From the NCBI GenBank assembly GCA_937880805.1, contig CALGRR010000067.1:1-64000 (forward strand): a stretch of DNA of 64,000 nt. The letters run 5' to 3'. This DNA comes from an uncultured Clostridia bacterium (GTDB taxonomy: Bacteria; Bacillota; Clostridia; Oscillospirales; Acutalibacteraceae). Of this stretch, positions 1 through 8,426 are shown in pieces. Numbering within the stretch: position 1 is the first letter of the stretch; each line of letters starts with the position of its first letter. The notes under the pieces were generated by a model that did no database searches, was not told the origin of the DNA, and saw only the letters and a list, made by a program, of their open reading frames with translations. The position numbers and the translations under genes are program-made.

Positions 1-2
1 CA

Positions 3-131
3 GTAGGAAGAAACAAAAAGCAAGTAGCAGAATATATAAGGAATCAGCTTGCAGAGGATCAAATAGCAGATCAAATGAGTCTGAAAGAGTATGTAGACCC
101 GTTCACGGGTGGCGAGAACAAGAAAGCATAA
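3..131 (+). CDS. C-terminal end of an unrecognised protein (5' truncated by window edge)
   Basis: An open frame runs from the window edge for 42 codons to a TAA. It is hydrophilic and helix-like, ending in the charged stretch MSLKEYVDPFTGGENKKA. I do not recognise the family. The last codons contain a perfect palindrome (97-110), the first of a series that continues past the stop. It faces the radical SAM gene convergently. It could be the end of a mobile-element protein, but nothing visible proves that. It could also be a chance frame, since only 42 codons are seen. Confidence 0.4.
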   Translation, partial: VGRNKKQVAEYIRNQLAEDQIADQMSLKEYVDPFTGGENKKA

Positions 132-255
132 AATTAACCCCTTGAGGGGTGGCTGAAAAAGGAATGCGGTCGGCAAACCCTTCAGAGCCCCTTAAGGGGT
201 TTCGTCCGTATAGTGCCCTTATAGGGCTTAATCAAGCCTCCGGCTTAGCCGGAGG
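97..255. repeat. Five stacked short palindromes between convergent genes
   Basis: Five inverted repeats follow each other: 97-110 (acccg/cgggt), 137-150 (acccc/ggggt), 188-199 (cccc/gggg), 215-227 (gccct/agggc) and 237-255 (cctccggc/gccggagg). Each has a 3-4 base loop. None is followed by a clear T tract on either strand, so they are not ordinary intrinsic terminators. The last resembles the hairpin arm at 2052-2076, which does have a T tract. Their role is unknown. Confidence 0.6.
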
Positions 256-286
256 TCCTGACTAACAATCAGCACTTTCTTCAATA

Positions 287-1939
287 TTACAGACACAACT
301 CATTGATATTATGGAATTCGCCTTCATATCTGTTACGGAGGCTTTTTTCTTTGCCGTAATTTACAGCAAAAATCTGATTCGTTGAACGCAGAATTGCAAT
401 TTTTATGTTATTATCCGTGTTTTCCGTGAAATATCTTTTAGCTCTTTTATAAAGAGGGTCACGGGTTTTGAAAACCTCGGGAATCTGCACCGATGATGAG
501 CAGCAGAGCAAATCGCAAAGGACTTTTTCTCTTAAAACTTCCTTGTCGCATTTATCGCAAAAGAAATCGAAAAGCTTCTCGGCGTAATCGCTCAGCCTCA
601 TTTTATTTCCGTTTACGGAATTTCCGAAGCTGTTGAAAACATCAAACGGTGAAATGCCTGTTTCATCGGTCAGATATTCAAGGGTAAACAAGAATCTGCC
701 GCTGTTATATAATCTGTCAAGTGCATCTTCGCAGTTTTTCAGCATTTTTATTTCATCGCAGGAAAGCCACGGCGTTGATGTTACCTCATAGGGCGGTTCA
801 TCGGTAAATGTGCAGGGATATTTTTCTTTGTTTTCACGCATATCGGCACCGTAAAGAAGCTTTAAAAATCCCATTTGAAGCATATGTGCTTTCAGCGAAT
901 AAGCAGTATTGAAGCTGTTTTTGAAGCTTTCAAGGTCTTCACCCGTAAGCCCCGCAATAAGGTCAATATGGATATGCATATTGTTGAAGCTTATAAGTTT
1001 TTTTATGTTTTCAATAAGCTTTTCCGTGTTTGTTTTTCGGTTAATTATTTTTAATGTTTCCTCATTAAAGGATTGCATACCGATTTCAAGCTGCACCGTA
1101 CCTTGAGGCATTGACGATAAGATTTCGAGGGTGCTTTTTTTCAAAATATCGCCCGCTATTTCAAAATGGAAACAAACATTTCGGGGAATATCCTTGCCGC
1201 AGTTTTCTTTGATAAAAAGCAGAATTTCGTTGGCTCTCTCGGCGTTTGCATTAAAGGTGCGGTCAACAAATTTCACCGTCTGAGTGCCGCTGTTTGAAAG
1301 CTTGATTATATCTTCTTTAACTCTCTGCATATCAAAGAAACGAAGCGGGGAGCATCTTCCCGAAAGGCAGAAGGCGCAGCGGTAAGGGCAGCCTCTGGCA
1401 GTTTCAATATATGATATTCTGCCGTTGAGGTTTTTAAAATAATCATTGCAGAAAGGTGACGGGGGAGTGCCCGTACAGTTTTTTTCGGGTATTGTGATTA
1501 TTTCGCCGGATTTTCTGTATGTAAGACCTGAAACAAGGCTTAAATCACCGTTCAGATTATCAAGAAAATCGGGGAAAACCCATTCTCCCTCGCCCGAAAG
1601 CACAAAATCAATAAATCCGTATTTTTCAAGAATATCCTTCGGTCGGTATGCTGCCTCGGGGCCGCCAAGCACAATTTTGCAGCCGAGCTTTTCTTTTATT
1701 ATTCTGCAAATCTCAATAGTCTTTGTAATATTCCAGATATAGCAGGAAAATGCCGCAACATCAGGCTTTTCGTTTATTATTTCATTTGCAAACTCTTCCG
1801 CGTCGCCGTTGATTGTGCTTTCTTTAACCGAAATATCATATGTATTGTTTGAGAACTCACGGACTCCCGCAAGCAAACACCAGGGAGAAAGCGAGGCGTG
1901 AACGTATTTTGAATTAAGACAAGCAATAATAACCTTCAT
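287..1939 (-). CDS. B12-binding-domain radical SAM protein
   Basis: A 550-residue protein with an N-terminal cobalamin-binding-type Rossmann domain (about 1-130, LGGPEA at 91-96). A radical SAM domain follows, whose cluster motif is C184-P-Y-R-C188-A-F-C191. The final third matches the extra C-terminal domain usual in this family. Family members bind a [4Fe-4S] cluster and SAM, and the B12 domain often supports methyl transfer. No DxHxxG loop for base-off cobalamin is visible, so cobalamin use is uncertain. The substrate is unknown. It is transcribed alone, with its own promoter upstream, and GGTGA precedes the ATG. Confidence 0.85.
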   Translation of the reverse strand: MKVIIACLNSKYVHASLSPWCLLAGVREFSNNTYDISVKESTINGDAEEFANEIINEKPDVAAFSCYIWNITKTIEICRIIKEKLGCKIVLGGPEAAYRPKDILEKYGFIDFVLSGEGEWVFPDFLDNLNGDLSLVSGLTYRKSGEIITIPEKNCTGTPPSPFCNDYFKNLNGRISYIETARGCPYRCAFCLSGRCSPLRFFDMQRVKEDIIKLSNSGTQTVKFVDRTFNANAERANEILLFIKENCGKDIPRNVCFHFEIAGDILKKSTLEILSSMPQGTVQLEIGMQSFNEETLKIINRKTNTEKLIENIKKLISFNNMHIHIDLIAGLTGEDLESFKNSFNTAYSLKAHMLQMGFLKLLYGADMRENKEKYPCTFTDEPPYEVTSTPWLSCDEIKMLKNCEDALDRLYNSGRFLFTLEYLTDETGISPFDVFNSFGNSVNGNKMRLSDYAEKLFDFFCDKCDKEVLREKVLCDLLCCSSSVQIPEVFKTRDPLYKRAKRYFTENTDNNIKIAILRSTNQIFAVNYGKEKSLRNRYEGEFHNINELCL

Positions 1940-1983
1940 ATTTTCACCATCAGAAGAGATTGATTTTAAGCTTTTATAAATAG

Positions 1984-2012
1984 ATTATATATCAATATTT
2001 TTACCATTTCAA
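1984..2012 (-). promoter_or_regulatory. Promoter of the radical SAM gene
   Basis: On the minus strand TTGAAA (2012-2007) and TATAAT (1989-1984) are separated by 17 bases, about 45 bases upstream of the start codon. Confidence 0.65.
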
Positions 2013-2051
2013 GTGTTGCAATACTAAAGAAAAAGTATATCAAAAAAATCA

Positions 2052-2076
2052 GGACCTCCGGCATAACCGGAGGTCC
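2052..2076 (-). terminator. Intrinsic terminator after the acyl carrier protein gene
   Basis: The perfect 10-bp stem ggacctccgg/ccggaggtcc has a 5-base loop and is followed on the minus strand by a run of seven T residues. Confidence 0.9.
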
Positions 2077-2088
2077 TTGCTGCATATA

Positions 2089-2310
2089 TTATTTGTTTCT
2101 GCTTACATATTCACTCAGTTCACCTACAGTGGTGAATTCTCTGAATATATCGGGAGTCAGCGATACTCCGTATTTTTCAAAAAGCTCATCAGCAAAGCAG
2201 ACAAGGTCAAATGAAGACATGCCTAAATCGCTTTTGATATTTGTGTTTTCTGTTATTTTTTCTTCGGGGTCAATGTAGTTAAGAATGATGTCAATAATTT
2301 CTGTAATCAT
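2089..2310 (-). CDS. Acyl carrier protein-like protein
   Basis: A 73-residue four-helix carrier protein. The phosphopantetheine site is the second Ser of GMSSFDL, where the usual DSL Asp is replaced by Ser. It lies 37 bases behind the acyl-AMP-ligase gene on the same strand and shares its terminator, so the two probably act together: the ligase activates an acyl group and may load it on this carrier. No ketosynthase or other fatty-acid gene is near, so it is unlikely to be the housekeeping ACP. It could instead be a D-alanine carrier (DltC-like), but no dlt genes are present. Confidence 0.85.
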   Translation of the reverse strand: MITEIIDIILNYIDPEEKITENTNIKSDLGMSSFDLVCFADELFEKYGVSLTPDIFREFTTVGELSEYVSRNK

Positions 2311-2347
2311 TTGCTTTATCTGTCCTTTCTTACTGAATAAGTTTTAT

Positions 2348-3910
2348 TTAAAATGTAACGGTTTTTCTCTTGATTTTGCCTGTTGTTGTTTTGGGGAAGG
2401 GAGTTTCTCTGATGCGTAAAATCTGGATTTCACGCTCAACCTTTTCGCCTGCATTTGCTTCCTTAACCTTTTCGTTAAGATACTCTTCAATGTTTTCAAT
2501 GCCCATTGCTTCGGCAAATTCGGCATCAGGGAAAACTTCTGCAATAATCTTATTATCTTCTTCGCTGACAACGATTTCTTTTATTACCTTTTCATCAACG
2601 AATTTCTTTTCAAGCTCTTCAGGTGAAATATTTTCGCCGTTTGAAAGAATGATAAGATTTTTAAGTCTGCCGGTAACAAAAAGGTGAGTGCCGTCATCGC
2701 TGATTCTGCCGAGGTCACCGGTTCTGAAATATCCGTCCTCAGTGAATGCCTTTGCAGTTTCTTCGGGTTTTTTATAATAACCAAGCATTACGCATTTGCC
2801 CTTAACCTGAATTTCACCGTCAACAATTCTCAAATCGAAAAGGCTCTTGATAATCTTACCGCTTGAACCCTTGTTCCTGTTTGAATAGTCACCGGTTGTG
2901 ATTTTTGGGCTGGTTTCTGTCATGCCGTAACCAACGATAATATGAATACCGTATTTTTCGTATTCTTCAACAAGCTTCTGTGAAACGGCAGCGCCGCCAA
3001 CTGCAATCCAGCGAATGTTTTTGCCAAAAACTTTTTCCGCAACTTCTCTGGGAGGAAGCATAGGAAATCTTTTATGAAGAATATTAACCTTTCTGATAAG
3101 CGTTTCGCAAATCATAGGCACAAGTCTCATCGTTGTGGGCTGGAAGGTCTGAAGATTTCTGCCGATGTTTGCAATTTCGCCGTTAAGGCAAACTGTGTAG
3201 CCGTTAAGAAGAGGTGAGAAATAGTCGCTCGAGATGCAGAAAATATGGTGCATAGGCAAAACCGAAAGCAGAACTTCATCTTTATTAAGAATAAAATCTG
3301 TGTATGTTACGTTTGCAAGAAGATTTTCGGATGAAAGCATAACGCCTTTTCTGACTCCCGTTGTGCCCGAGGTGTAAACAATGGTTGCACATTCGGAGGG
3401 GTCAAGCTCTATATCCGAAAGGTGAGCGTATTCGCTGTCTGAACCGTATTTTTCATATATATCGGCAAACCACGATTCGTCAGCCATATTTACAATAACC
3501 TTTAATCTGCCGTATTTTTCGGCAATCTGTTTTGCTGTTGCATCAAAAGCATCCTCATAGAAAATCGCTTCAATGTCACCGTCTTCAAAAAGCTCGCAGG
3601 CTTCTTCGACAGAAATGTTGGGAGCAAACGGAACAAAAACATTGCCGCTTACAAGGGTGCCTGTTATTGCTGTAATATATTCGTATGATGTTTTACCGAT
3701 AACGGCAATATGCATTCTTCTGTCGCATACTGAACGGATGAAACGGCAGAGAGCAAGGCTGTTTTCACGAAGCTCAATAAAGCTCTTTTCAACAACTTCT
3801 TCGCCCTTGAAATATTTTATGAATGCCTTTTCTCCATACATTTCTGCGCTGTTATCGATAAGGTCACGCACGGTATGGATTCTGCTGTAAAATTCTGTAT
3901 CAATTCTCAT
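2348..3910 (-). CDS. AMP-forming acyl-CoA/acyl-ACP synthetase (ANL superfamily)
   Basis: A 520-residue adenylate-forming enzyme. The ATP-binding loop TIVYTSGTTGVRKGVM lies at about 176-191. GYGMTETSP and RTGDLG follow in order. The C-terminal PKTTTGKIKR carries the lysine needed for adenylation. Family members activate a carboxylate as acyl-AMP and pass it to CoA or a carrier protein. The ACP gene directly downstream suggests transfer to ACP. The sequence most resembles long-chain fatty-acid ligases, but the chain length cannot be read from it. It is the first gene of a two-gene operon. Confidence 0.88.
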   Translation of the reverse strand: MRIDTEFYSRIHTVRDLIDNSAEMYGEKAFIKYFKGEEVVEKSFIELRENSLALCRFIRSVCDRRMHIAVIGKTSYEYITAITGTLVSGNVFVPFAPNISVEEACELFEDGDIEAIFYEDAFDATAKQIAEKYGRLKVIVNMADESWFADIYEKYGSDSEYAHLSDIELDPSECATIVYTSGTTGVRKGVMLSSENLLANVTYTDFILNKDEVLLSVLPMHHIFCISSDYFSPLLNGYTVCLNGEIANIGRNLQTFQPTTMRLVPMICETLIRKVNILHKRFPMLPPREVAEKVFGKNIRWIAVGGAAVSQKLVEEYEKYGIHIIVGYGMTETSPKITTGDYSNRNKGSSGKIIKSLFDLRIVDGEIQVKGKCVMLGYYKKPEETAKAFTEDGYFRTGDLGRISDDGTHLFVTGRLKNLIILSNGENISPEELEKKFVDEKVIKEIVVSEEDNKIIAEVFPDAEFAEAMGIENIEEYLNEKVKEANAGEKVEREIQILRIRETPFPKTTTGKIKRKTVTF

Positions 3911-3950
3911 AATTACCTCTGCATTTTTTCTTTTTAAATTAACCTTGTAG

Positions 3951-3980
3951 ATAATAACTTAATTTTCAAAGTTTTGTAAA
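3951..3980 (-). promoter_or_regulatory. Promoter of the acyl-ligase/ACP operon
   Basis: On the minus strand TTTACA (3980-3975) and TATTAT (3956-3951) are separated by 18 bases. It lies 41 bases upstream of the start. Confidence 0.5.
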
Positions 3981-4074
3981 CAGACAAAACCCCAAAAATA
4001 TCGGAAAAAAGCCGTAAAATCATACAAATTGATACATTTGCATATATATTTTCGGAATATTAACAAAATACGTG

Positions 4075-4103
4075 TTGAAAAGGCAAATATAATGATTTAT
4101 AAT
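4075..4103 (+). promoter_or_regulatory. Promoter of the AI-2E family transporter gene
   Basis: TTGAAA (4075-4080) and TATAAT (4098-4103) are separated by 17 bases, 24 bases before the start codon, with AAGGAAA as ribosome site. Confidence 0.75.
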
Positions 4104-4126
4104 ATGTTAAAAATAATGGAAGGAAA

Positions 4127-5293
4127 ATGAAAATGCCGAAAATAGAATGGAAAACCTGCTTTAAGGTTGGCTTGAGTATATTTATTCTTTATCTGTGCAT
4201 ACACTATTGGCCATCGGTTTCAAATGTTATTTCAACCGTGTTTTCTGCCGCAACTCCGTTGCTTATCGGTGCGGTTGCCGCCTATTTGATTAATATTTTA
4301 ATGAGCTTTTATGAAAGGCATTATTTCCCGAATTCAAAAAAAGAATCGGTTATTTCAAGCCGACGACCCGTTTGTCTTGTAGGTGCTGTTATAACTCTTG
4401 CAGGAATCATTGCTCTTGTTATAGGCTTGGTTGCACCGCAGCTTGTTGCGTGTATCAAAATGCTTATTGATGAATTGCCCGGTGCAATAAATATGCTTAT
4501 TGCAAAGCTCGAAGAATGGGATATTGGTTCGGAAAAGATTATCAACACCCTTTCGGCGATAGACTGGAAATCCCGTATAGGCGAAATTGCAAAAACTTTA
4601 ACCTCGGGTCTTGGCAGCGTTGTTGATGTGGCATTCACGGCGGTAACCTCTGTCTTTTCGCTTCTTTCAAACGGAATTATCGGATTTATTTTTGCACTTT
4701 ATCTTCTTTTAAGCAAGGATAAGCTTTCTCAGCAGATTAAAAAGCTTGAAAAACGCTATATTCCCGAAAAGAAAGCAAAAAAGATTGCCTATGTTGCAGG
4801 CGTTGCAAATGAGAGCTTTCACAGTTTTATTGTTGGTCAGTGTACGGAAGCGGTAATTCTCGGCACTCTTTGTATGATAGGTATGCTTATTCTTCAGCTT
4901 CCTTATGCACCGATGATTGGTGCACTTGTAGCCTTTACCGCACTTATTCCGATTGTTGGAGCTTTTATCGGTGCGGGTGTCGGAGCTTTCCTTATTCTGA
5001 TGGAATCGCCCGTAAAGGCATTGATTTTCCTCGTTTTCATAATCATTCTTCAGCAGGTTGAGGGAAACCTGATTTACCCCAGAGTAGTCGGCTCGTCAAT
5101 AGGTCTGCCCGGATTATGGGTGCTTGCCGCAGTAACACTCGGCGGCGGAGTTCTCGGCATATGGGGAATGCTTATCGGTGTTCCGATTTTTGCGGCTGCA
5201 TACCGCCTTATAAAAGCGGATGTGAATAAAGAAGAAAGAACAGCTGAACCTGAAACGGCAGATAATTTAACAACCGAACAGTCAAATCAATAA
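4127..5293 (+). CDS. AI-2E family transporter (PerM/TqsA/YtvI-like permease)
   Basis: A 388-residue polytopic membrane protein with about eight hydrophobic segments and a central hydrophilic loop (about 125-165). The C-terminal half has the family's typical LPYAPMIGALVAFTALIPIVG-type region (cited in part) and a late Gly-rich segment. Members export small molecules or ions; substrates range from AI-2 to Na+/H+ exchange, so the function here is open. The last 25 residues are polar and cytoplasmic. It is a single-gene unit with its own promoter. It converges with the decarboxylase gene across a shared hairpin. Confidence 0.88.
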   Translation: MKMPKIEWKTCFKVGLSIFILYLCIHYWPSVSNVISTVFSAATPLLIGAVAAYLINILMSFYERHYFPNSKKESVISSRRPVCLVGAVITLAGIIALVIGLVAPQLVACIKMLIDELPGAINMLIAKLEEWDIGSEKIINTLSAIDWKSRIGEIAKTLTSGLGSVVDVAFTAVTSVFSLLSNGIIGFIFALYLLLSKDKLSQQIKKLEKRYIPEKKAKKIAYVAGVANESFHSFIVGQCTEAVILGTLCMIGMLILQLPYAPMIGALVAFTALIPIVGAFIGAGVGAFLILMESPVKALIFLVFIIILQQVEGNLIYPRVVGSSIGLPGLWVLAAVTLGGGVLGIWGMLIGVPIFAAAYRLIKADVNKEERTAEPETADNLTTEQSNQ

Positions 5294-5297
5294 AAAC

Positions 5298-5329
5298 AGC
5301 CTCATACTCCAAAAGCGGTGTATGAGGCT
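5298..5329. terminator. Bidirectional terminator between convergent genes
   Basis: The 10-bp stem agcctcatac/gtatgaggct has a 12-base loop. The T run is strong on the minus strand (TTTTT) and weak on the plus strand, so it serves the decarboxylase gene best. Confidence 0.85.
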
Positions 5330-5333
5330 TTGA

Positions 5334-6671
5334 TTATTTAATTACCGTGCATTCTTCCGTTCCGTAATATTTAAAGCATTCTGCGGCATTTTTATCAATT
5401 ATTTCGCCGCAAACAACTATAGGCACGGCAGGCGGGCAGGCAACGCAGGGCGATGCAAGAATTCTGCCGATGCTTTCTGAAACGGGAATAATTTCATTTT
5501 CTGAAAAAACAGCTTCTCTGATTGAAACAGCTTTTTCAGCAATTCCGGATTCGGGCGGGGCATCTTCAATTTTTGCTTTCTTCTCTATTGATAAAAGAGC
5601 TTTTTTAAGCACCGAAAGAGAATCCGAACCGTTTTCGGGTGTAAGCATAAAAACAATAAAATCGGGGTCTGCAAATTCGCAAACAATTTTGTTTTTTAAG
5701 AGAATATCTGCAAAATCAATTCCCGTGTATCCGTATGGTTTTGTTTTTACTGTTAATTTAATGGGCTCGTTGCCGTAAAGCTCAAAGCCGTGCTCAGTCA
5801 ATAATTCTTTAAGACCGTTAACCTCATCGGCAAATGATGAAAGCTTTTCGCAATAGCCTTCAGATATATATTTGTTTGCATAATCAAGCGATTGCAGAAT
5901 TGTATATGACGGGCTTGTTGAGCCGAATAATGAAAGTGCGTTTTTTGCCTCAACAGAGAATAAATCTGGTGCACTGTCCGAAATATTAAGATAGGCTCCG
6001 CCCGTTAAAACCGGCAGGGTTTTATGTGCAGAATCGCAGCAAATATCAGCCCCCATATCAATCGGGTGAAGCGATGACGGCAGAAATCTGAGATACGCTC
6101 CGTGGGCGTTGTCAACAATTAATAATACGCCGTGCTTTTTGCAAACATCTGAAATTGATTTTATATCGGTTATGCTGCCGAGATAATCGGGTGATGTGAT
6201 ATAAACCGCAACGGGTAATTCCTCGGCTTCGTCAAAGGCTTTCTGAAGAAAGTCGGCATCAATAACACACGAAAGATATGAGCTCTTTTTCTTTGAATAA
6301 AGCCACTCCGTTTCAAAATCAAGAAGTGCGGCAGCGTGAAGAAAGCTTTTGTGAACATTTCTTCCCGCCCATATAAGCGGCTTCCTACATTTTTGCTTTG
6401 CATAAAGAACTGTTAAATAAAGCATAGCCTTAATGCAGAGAGAAGAGCCCTCTGCGGAATAAAAGGTTTTGCAGCCGAAAAGCCTGCCTGCATTTTCTTC
6501 GCTTTCTTTTATTATTCCGCTTGCTTCATACAGGCTGTCTGCACCGTTTATTTCGGTTATGTCAATATCTTCAACACCCAGAAAATTCAAACCCTTGTGA
6601 CCCGGCATATGAAAACGCAGGGGATTGCTCTTTTTGTATTGATTAACAAAATCGCAAATCGGAGTGTTCAT
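5334..6671 (-). CDS. PLP-dependent Orn/Lys/Arg decarboxylase-family protein
   Basis: A 445-residue fold-type I PLP enzyme. RFHMPGHKG (19-27) is the family signature, Asp187 in VDNAHG should contact the pyridine nitrogen, and Lys217 in SAHKTLP should form the Schiff base. The C-terminal domain (about 370-445) matches the small domain of Firmicute SpeA/YaaO-type proteins. These decarboxylate Arg, Lys or Orn to polyamines, but the substrate cannot be told. Its ATG overlaps the stop of the SCIFF maturase gene (TAATG), so it is translationally coupled to it. Confidence 0.87.
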   Translation of the reverse strand: MNTPICDFVNQYKKSNPLRFHMPGHKGLNFLGVEDIDITEINGADSLYEASGIIKESEENAGRLFGCKTFYSAEGSSLCIKAMLYLTVLYAKQKCRKPLIWAGRNVHKSFLHAAALLDFETEWLYSKKKSSYLSCVIDADFLQKAFDEAEELPVAVYITSPDYLGSITDIKSISDVCKKHGVLLIVDNAHGAYLRFLPSSLHPIDMGADICCDSAHKTLPVLTGGAYLNISDSAPDLFSVEAKNALSLFGSTSPSYTILQSLDYANKYISEGYCEKLSSFADEVNGLKELLTEHGFELYGNEPIKLTVKTKPYGYTGIDFADILLKNKIVCEFADPDFIVFMLTPENGSDSLSVLKKALLSIEKKAKIEDAPPESGIAEKAVSIREAVFSENEIIPVSESIGRILASPCVACPPAVPIVVCGEIIDKNAAECFKYYGTEECTVIK

Positions 6672-8047
6672 TATTCTTCACCCTCAAAGGCTCTTGCGAT
6701 TGCAACCATTATTGCACATTCCATTCTCTTGCGGAATAAATCGCAGCCGTATTTATAAACACCTTTAACGGAGCCCGTTGAGTGATAAGCGTTTGCGGCA
6801 CAGCCGCCCGAGCAATAAAGCTTTGCCCAGCAGTCACGGCATTCGGGTCTTGAATAAACGTTGCATTCCATAAATTCGTTCTGAATTTTTGTGTTGCTTA
6901 CTCCGTTCCATATATCGCCGAGCTTAAACTTTTCTTCACCTACAAACTGATGGCAGGGGTAAAGCTCGCCAGTGGGAGTAACCGCCATATATTCCGTGCC
7001 CGAGCCGCAGCCCGAAATTCTTTTATATATGCAGGGGCCGCCCGTAAGGTCAATCATATAGTGATAGAAGGTGAAGGGCTTCTTTTCTTTGTCACGCCTG
7101 AGCATAAGCTCTGCAAGCTTTTCATATTGGTCCATAACAACCGCTTTATCCTCTTCGGTAAGCTCCGAGGGGTCACCCGGTGCACAAACAACGGGCTCCA
7201 TACTCAGCTCCGTAAATCCGAGGTCAAGCATCTGCTGAATATCATTGAGAAAATCGGGGTTTGCGTGGGTGAAGGTGCCCCTCATATAATAATTCTTTCC
7301 GCCTCTTGCTTCAACAAGCTTCTGAAATTTGGGCACTATCTTTTCCCAGCTTCCGTTGCCGGCATAGTCAACACGGAAACGGTCGTGAATTTCTTTTCTG
7401 CCGTCAAGGCTCAGAACAACATTGCTCATTTCCTTGTTTGCGAATTCAATAACATCATCATCTATGAGCACGCCGTTTGTTGTGAGAGTGAAGCGGAAAT
7501 TCTTGTTATGCTCTTTTTCAATGCTGCGTGCATATGCAACCATCTGCTTAACAACATCAAAATTCATCAGAGGCTCCCCGCCGAAAAAGTCAACCTCAAG
7601 ATTACGGCGGCTGCCCGAATTTTCAATAAGAAAATCAAGAGCACGTTTACCTACCTCAAAGCTCATAAGAGCTCGCTCGCCGTGATATTTGCCCTGGCTT
7701 GCAAAGCAATATGAACAGTTGAGATTGCAGGTGTGAGCGATATGAATGCAAAGAGCCTTCACAACGCCCGCTGTTTTTGCCTTCAAATGACCCGCCATAG
7801 GCTCAAAGGTTTCAGGCGTGAAAAGCTTGCCGCTTTCTTTTAATTCAACAATCTGCTCATAGCATTCTTCGATTTCTTCTGCCGATACCTCGGGATATTT
7901 TGAGCAAATGCTTTCCAGAACAGCCGTTTTCTCGGTTGATTCAAACATTGAAATAATATCATATGCAATTTCATCAACCGCGTGAACAGAGCCCGAACAA
8001 ATATCAAGAACTATGTTGTAGCCGTTAAGTTTATACTGATGTATCAT
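6671..8047 (-). CDS. scfB: SCIFF peptide maturase (radical SAM/SPASM thioether synthase)
   Basis: A 458-residue SPASM-domain radical SAM protein. An N-terminal peptide-recognition region (about 1-90) is followed by the cluster motif C107-N-L-N-C111-S-Y-C114. A Cys-rich SPASM region with two auxiliary clusters ends the protein (GPC, GCGSG, CHQF, then C-R-D-C-W-A-K-L-Y-C-S-G-G-C near 410-430). Known ScfB enzymes join Cys sulfur to a Thr carbon of the SCIFF precursor. The precursor gene sits immediately upstream on the same strand, which makes the assignment firm. CTCC on the plus strand at 8061-8064 is the ribosome site (GGAG). Confidence 0.95.
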   Translation of the reverse strand: MIHQYKLNGYNIVLDICSGSVHAVDEIAYDIISMFESTEKTAVLESICSKYPEVSAEEIEECYEQIVELKESGKLFTPETFEPMAGHLKAKTAGVVKALCIHIAHTCNLNCSYCFASQGKYHGERALMSFEVGKRALDFLIENSGSRRNLEVDFFGGEPLMNFDVVKQMVAYARSIEKEHNKNFRFTLTTNGVLIDDDVIEFANKEMSNVVLSLDGRKEIHDRFRVDYAGNGSWEKIVPKFQKLVEARGGKNYYMRGTFTHANPDFLNDIQQMLDLGFTELSMEPVVCAPGDPSELTEEDKAVVMDQYEKLAELMLRRDKEKKPFTFYHYMIDLTGGPCIYKRISGCGSGTEYMAVTPTGELYPCHQFVGEEKFKLGDIWNGVSNTKIQNEFMECNVYSRPECRDCWAKLYCSGGCAANAYHSTGSVKGVYKYGCDLFRKRMECAIMVAIARAFEGEE

Positions 8048-8078
8048 AGATAAAATAAAACTCCTTTACACACAAAAA

Positions 8079-8100
8079 ATGCCGCCATTACGGGCGGCAT
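8079..8100 (-). terminator. Terminator/attenuator between SCIFF peptide and maturase genes
   Basis: The stem atgccgcc/ggcggcat has a 6-base loop and is followed on the minus strand by six T residues. It lies within the same transcription unit, 15 bases past the peptide stop and 32 bases before the maturase start. Partial read-through would give more peptide mRNA than enzyme mRNA. Confidence 0.85.
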
Positions 8101-8114
8101 TTCAGCTTTTCTGA

Positions 8115-8267
8115 TTACTTGCTTTCCTTGGTGTTTTCGCACTGCTGGTTAGCGATACCGCAGCTTGTTTTGCAAGCGGACTGGCATGATGTCTGGCATT
8201 CGCCGCAGCCGCCGTTCTTAGCACTTTCGCAAAGATTGCGTGTTTCAAGAGTCTTGATATGTTTCAT
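8115..8267 (-). CDS. scfA: SCIFF ribosomal peptide precursor
   Basis: A 50-residue peptide starting MKHIKTLETRNLCESAK and containing the near-invariant core CGECQTSCQSACKTSC. It has seven Cys (13, 21, 24, 28, 32, 36, 43); the family name means six cysteines in forty-five residues. It is the substrate of the adjacent ScfB, which forms a thioether. The natural function of SCIFF is unknown although it is nearly universal in Clostridia. GGAGGATA lies 6 bases before the ATG and a strong promoter lies upstream. It is short, so automatic gene finding easily misses it. Confidence 0.96.
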   Translation of the reverse strand: MKHIKTLETRNLCESAKNGGCGECQTSCQSACKTSCGIANQQCENTKESK

Positions 8268-8299
8268 TGTAGTATCCTCCACAACATTTATTTTTTAAG

Positions 8300-8328
8300 A
8301 TAATATCATAATATTCAACCAAAGTCAA
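8300..8328 (-). promoter_or_regulatory. Promoter of the SCIFF operon
   Basis: On the minus strand TTGACT (8328-8323), a 17-base spacer and TATTAT (8305-8300) lie 33 bases upstream of the peptide start. Confidence 0.8.
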
Positions 8329-8357
8329 TAACTTTAGCGGTTTATTTACACTTCATA

Positions 8358-8386
8358 TTGACAAATAAAATAATAAAATCTATTAT
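8358..8386 (+). promoter_or_regulatory. Promoter of the secreted Ig-like protein gene
   Basis: TTGACA (8358-8363) and TATTAT (8381-8386) are separated by 17 bases. It overlaps the first possible upstream start codon of the following gene, which supports the downstream start at 8427. Confidence 0.8.
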
Positions 8387-8426
8387 ATTTATAATTGAGA
8401 TTATTGCTTTGTCCGGAGGAGAGAGT

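Noticed and set aside
6950..7714. 254-codon plus-strand frame inside the SCIFF maturase gene
   Set aside because: It lies antisense to a gene with full motif support and has no recognisable domain.
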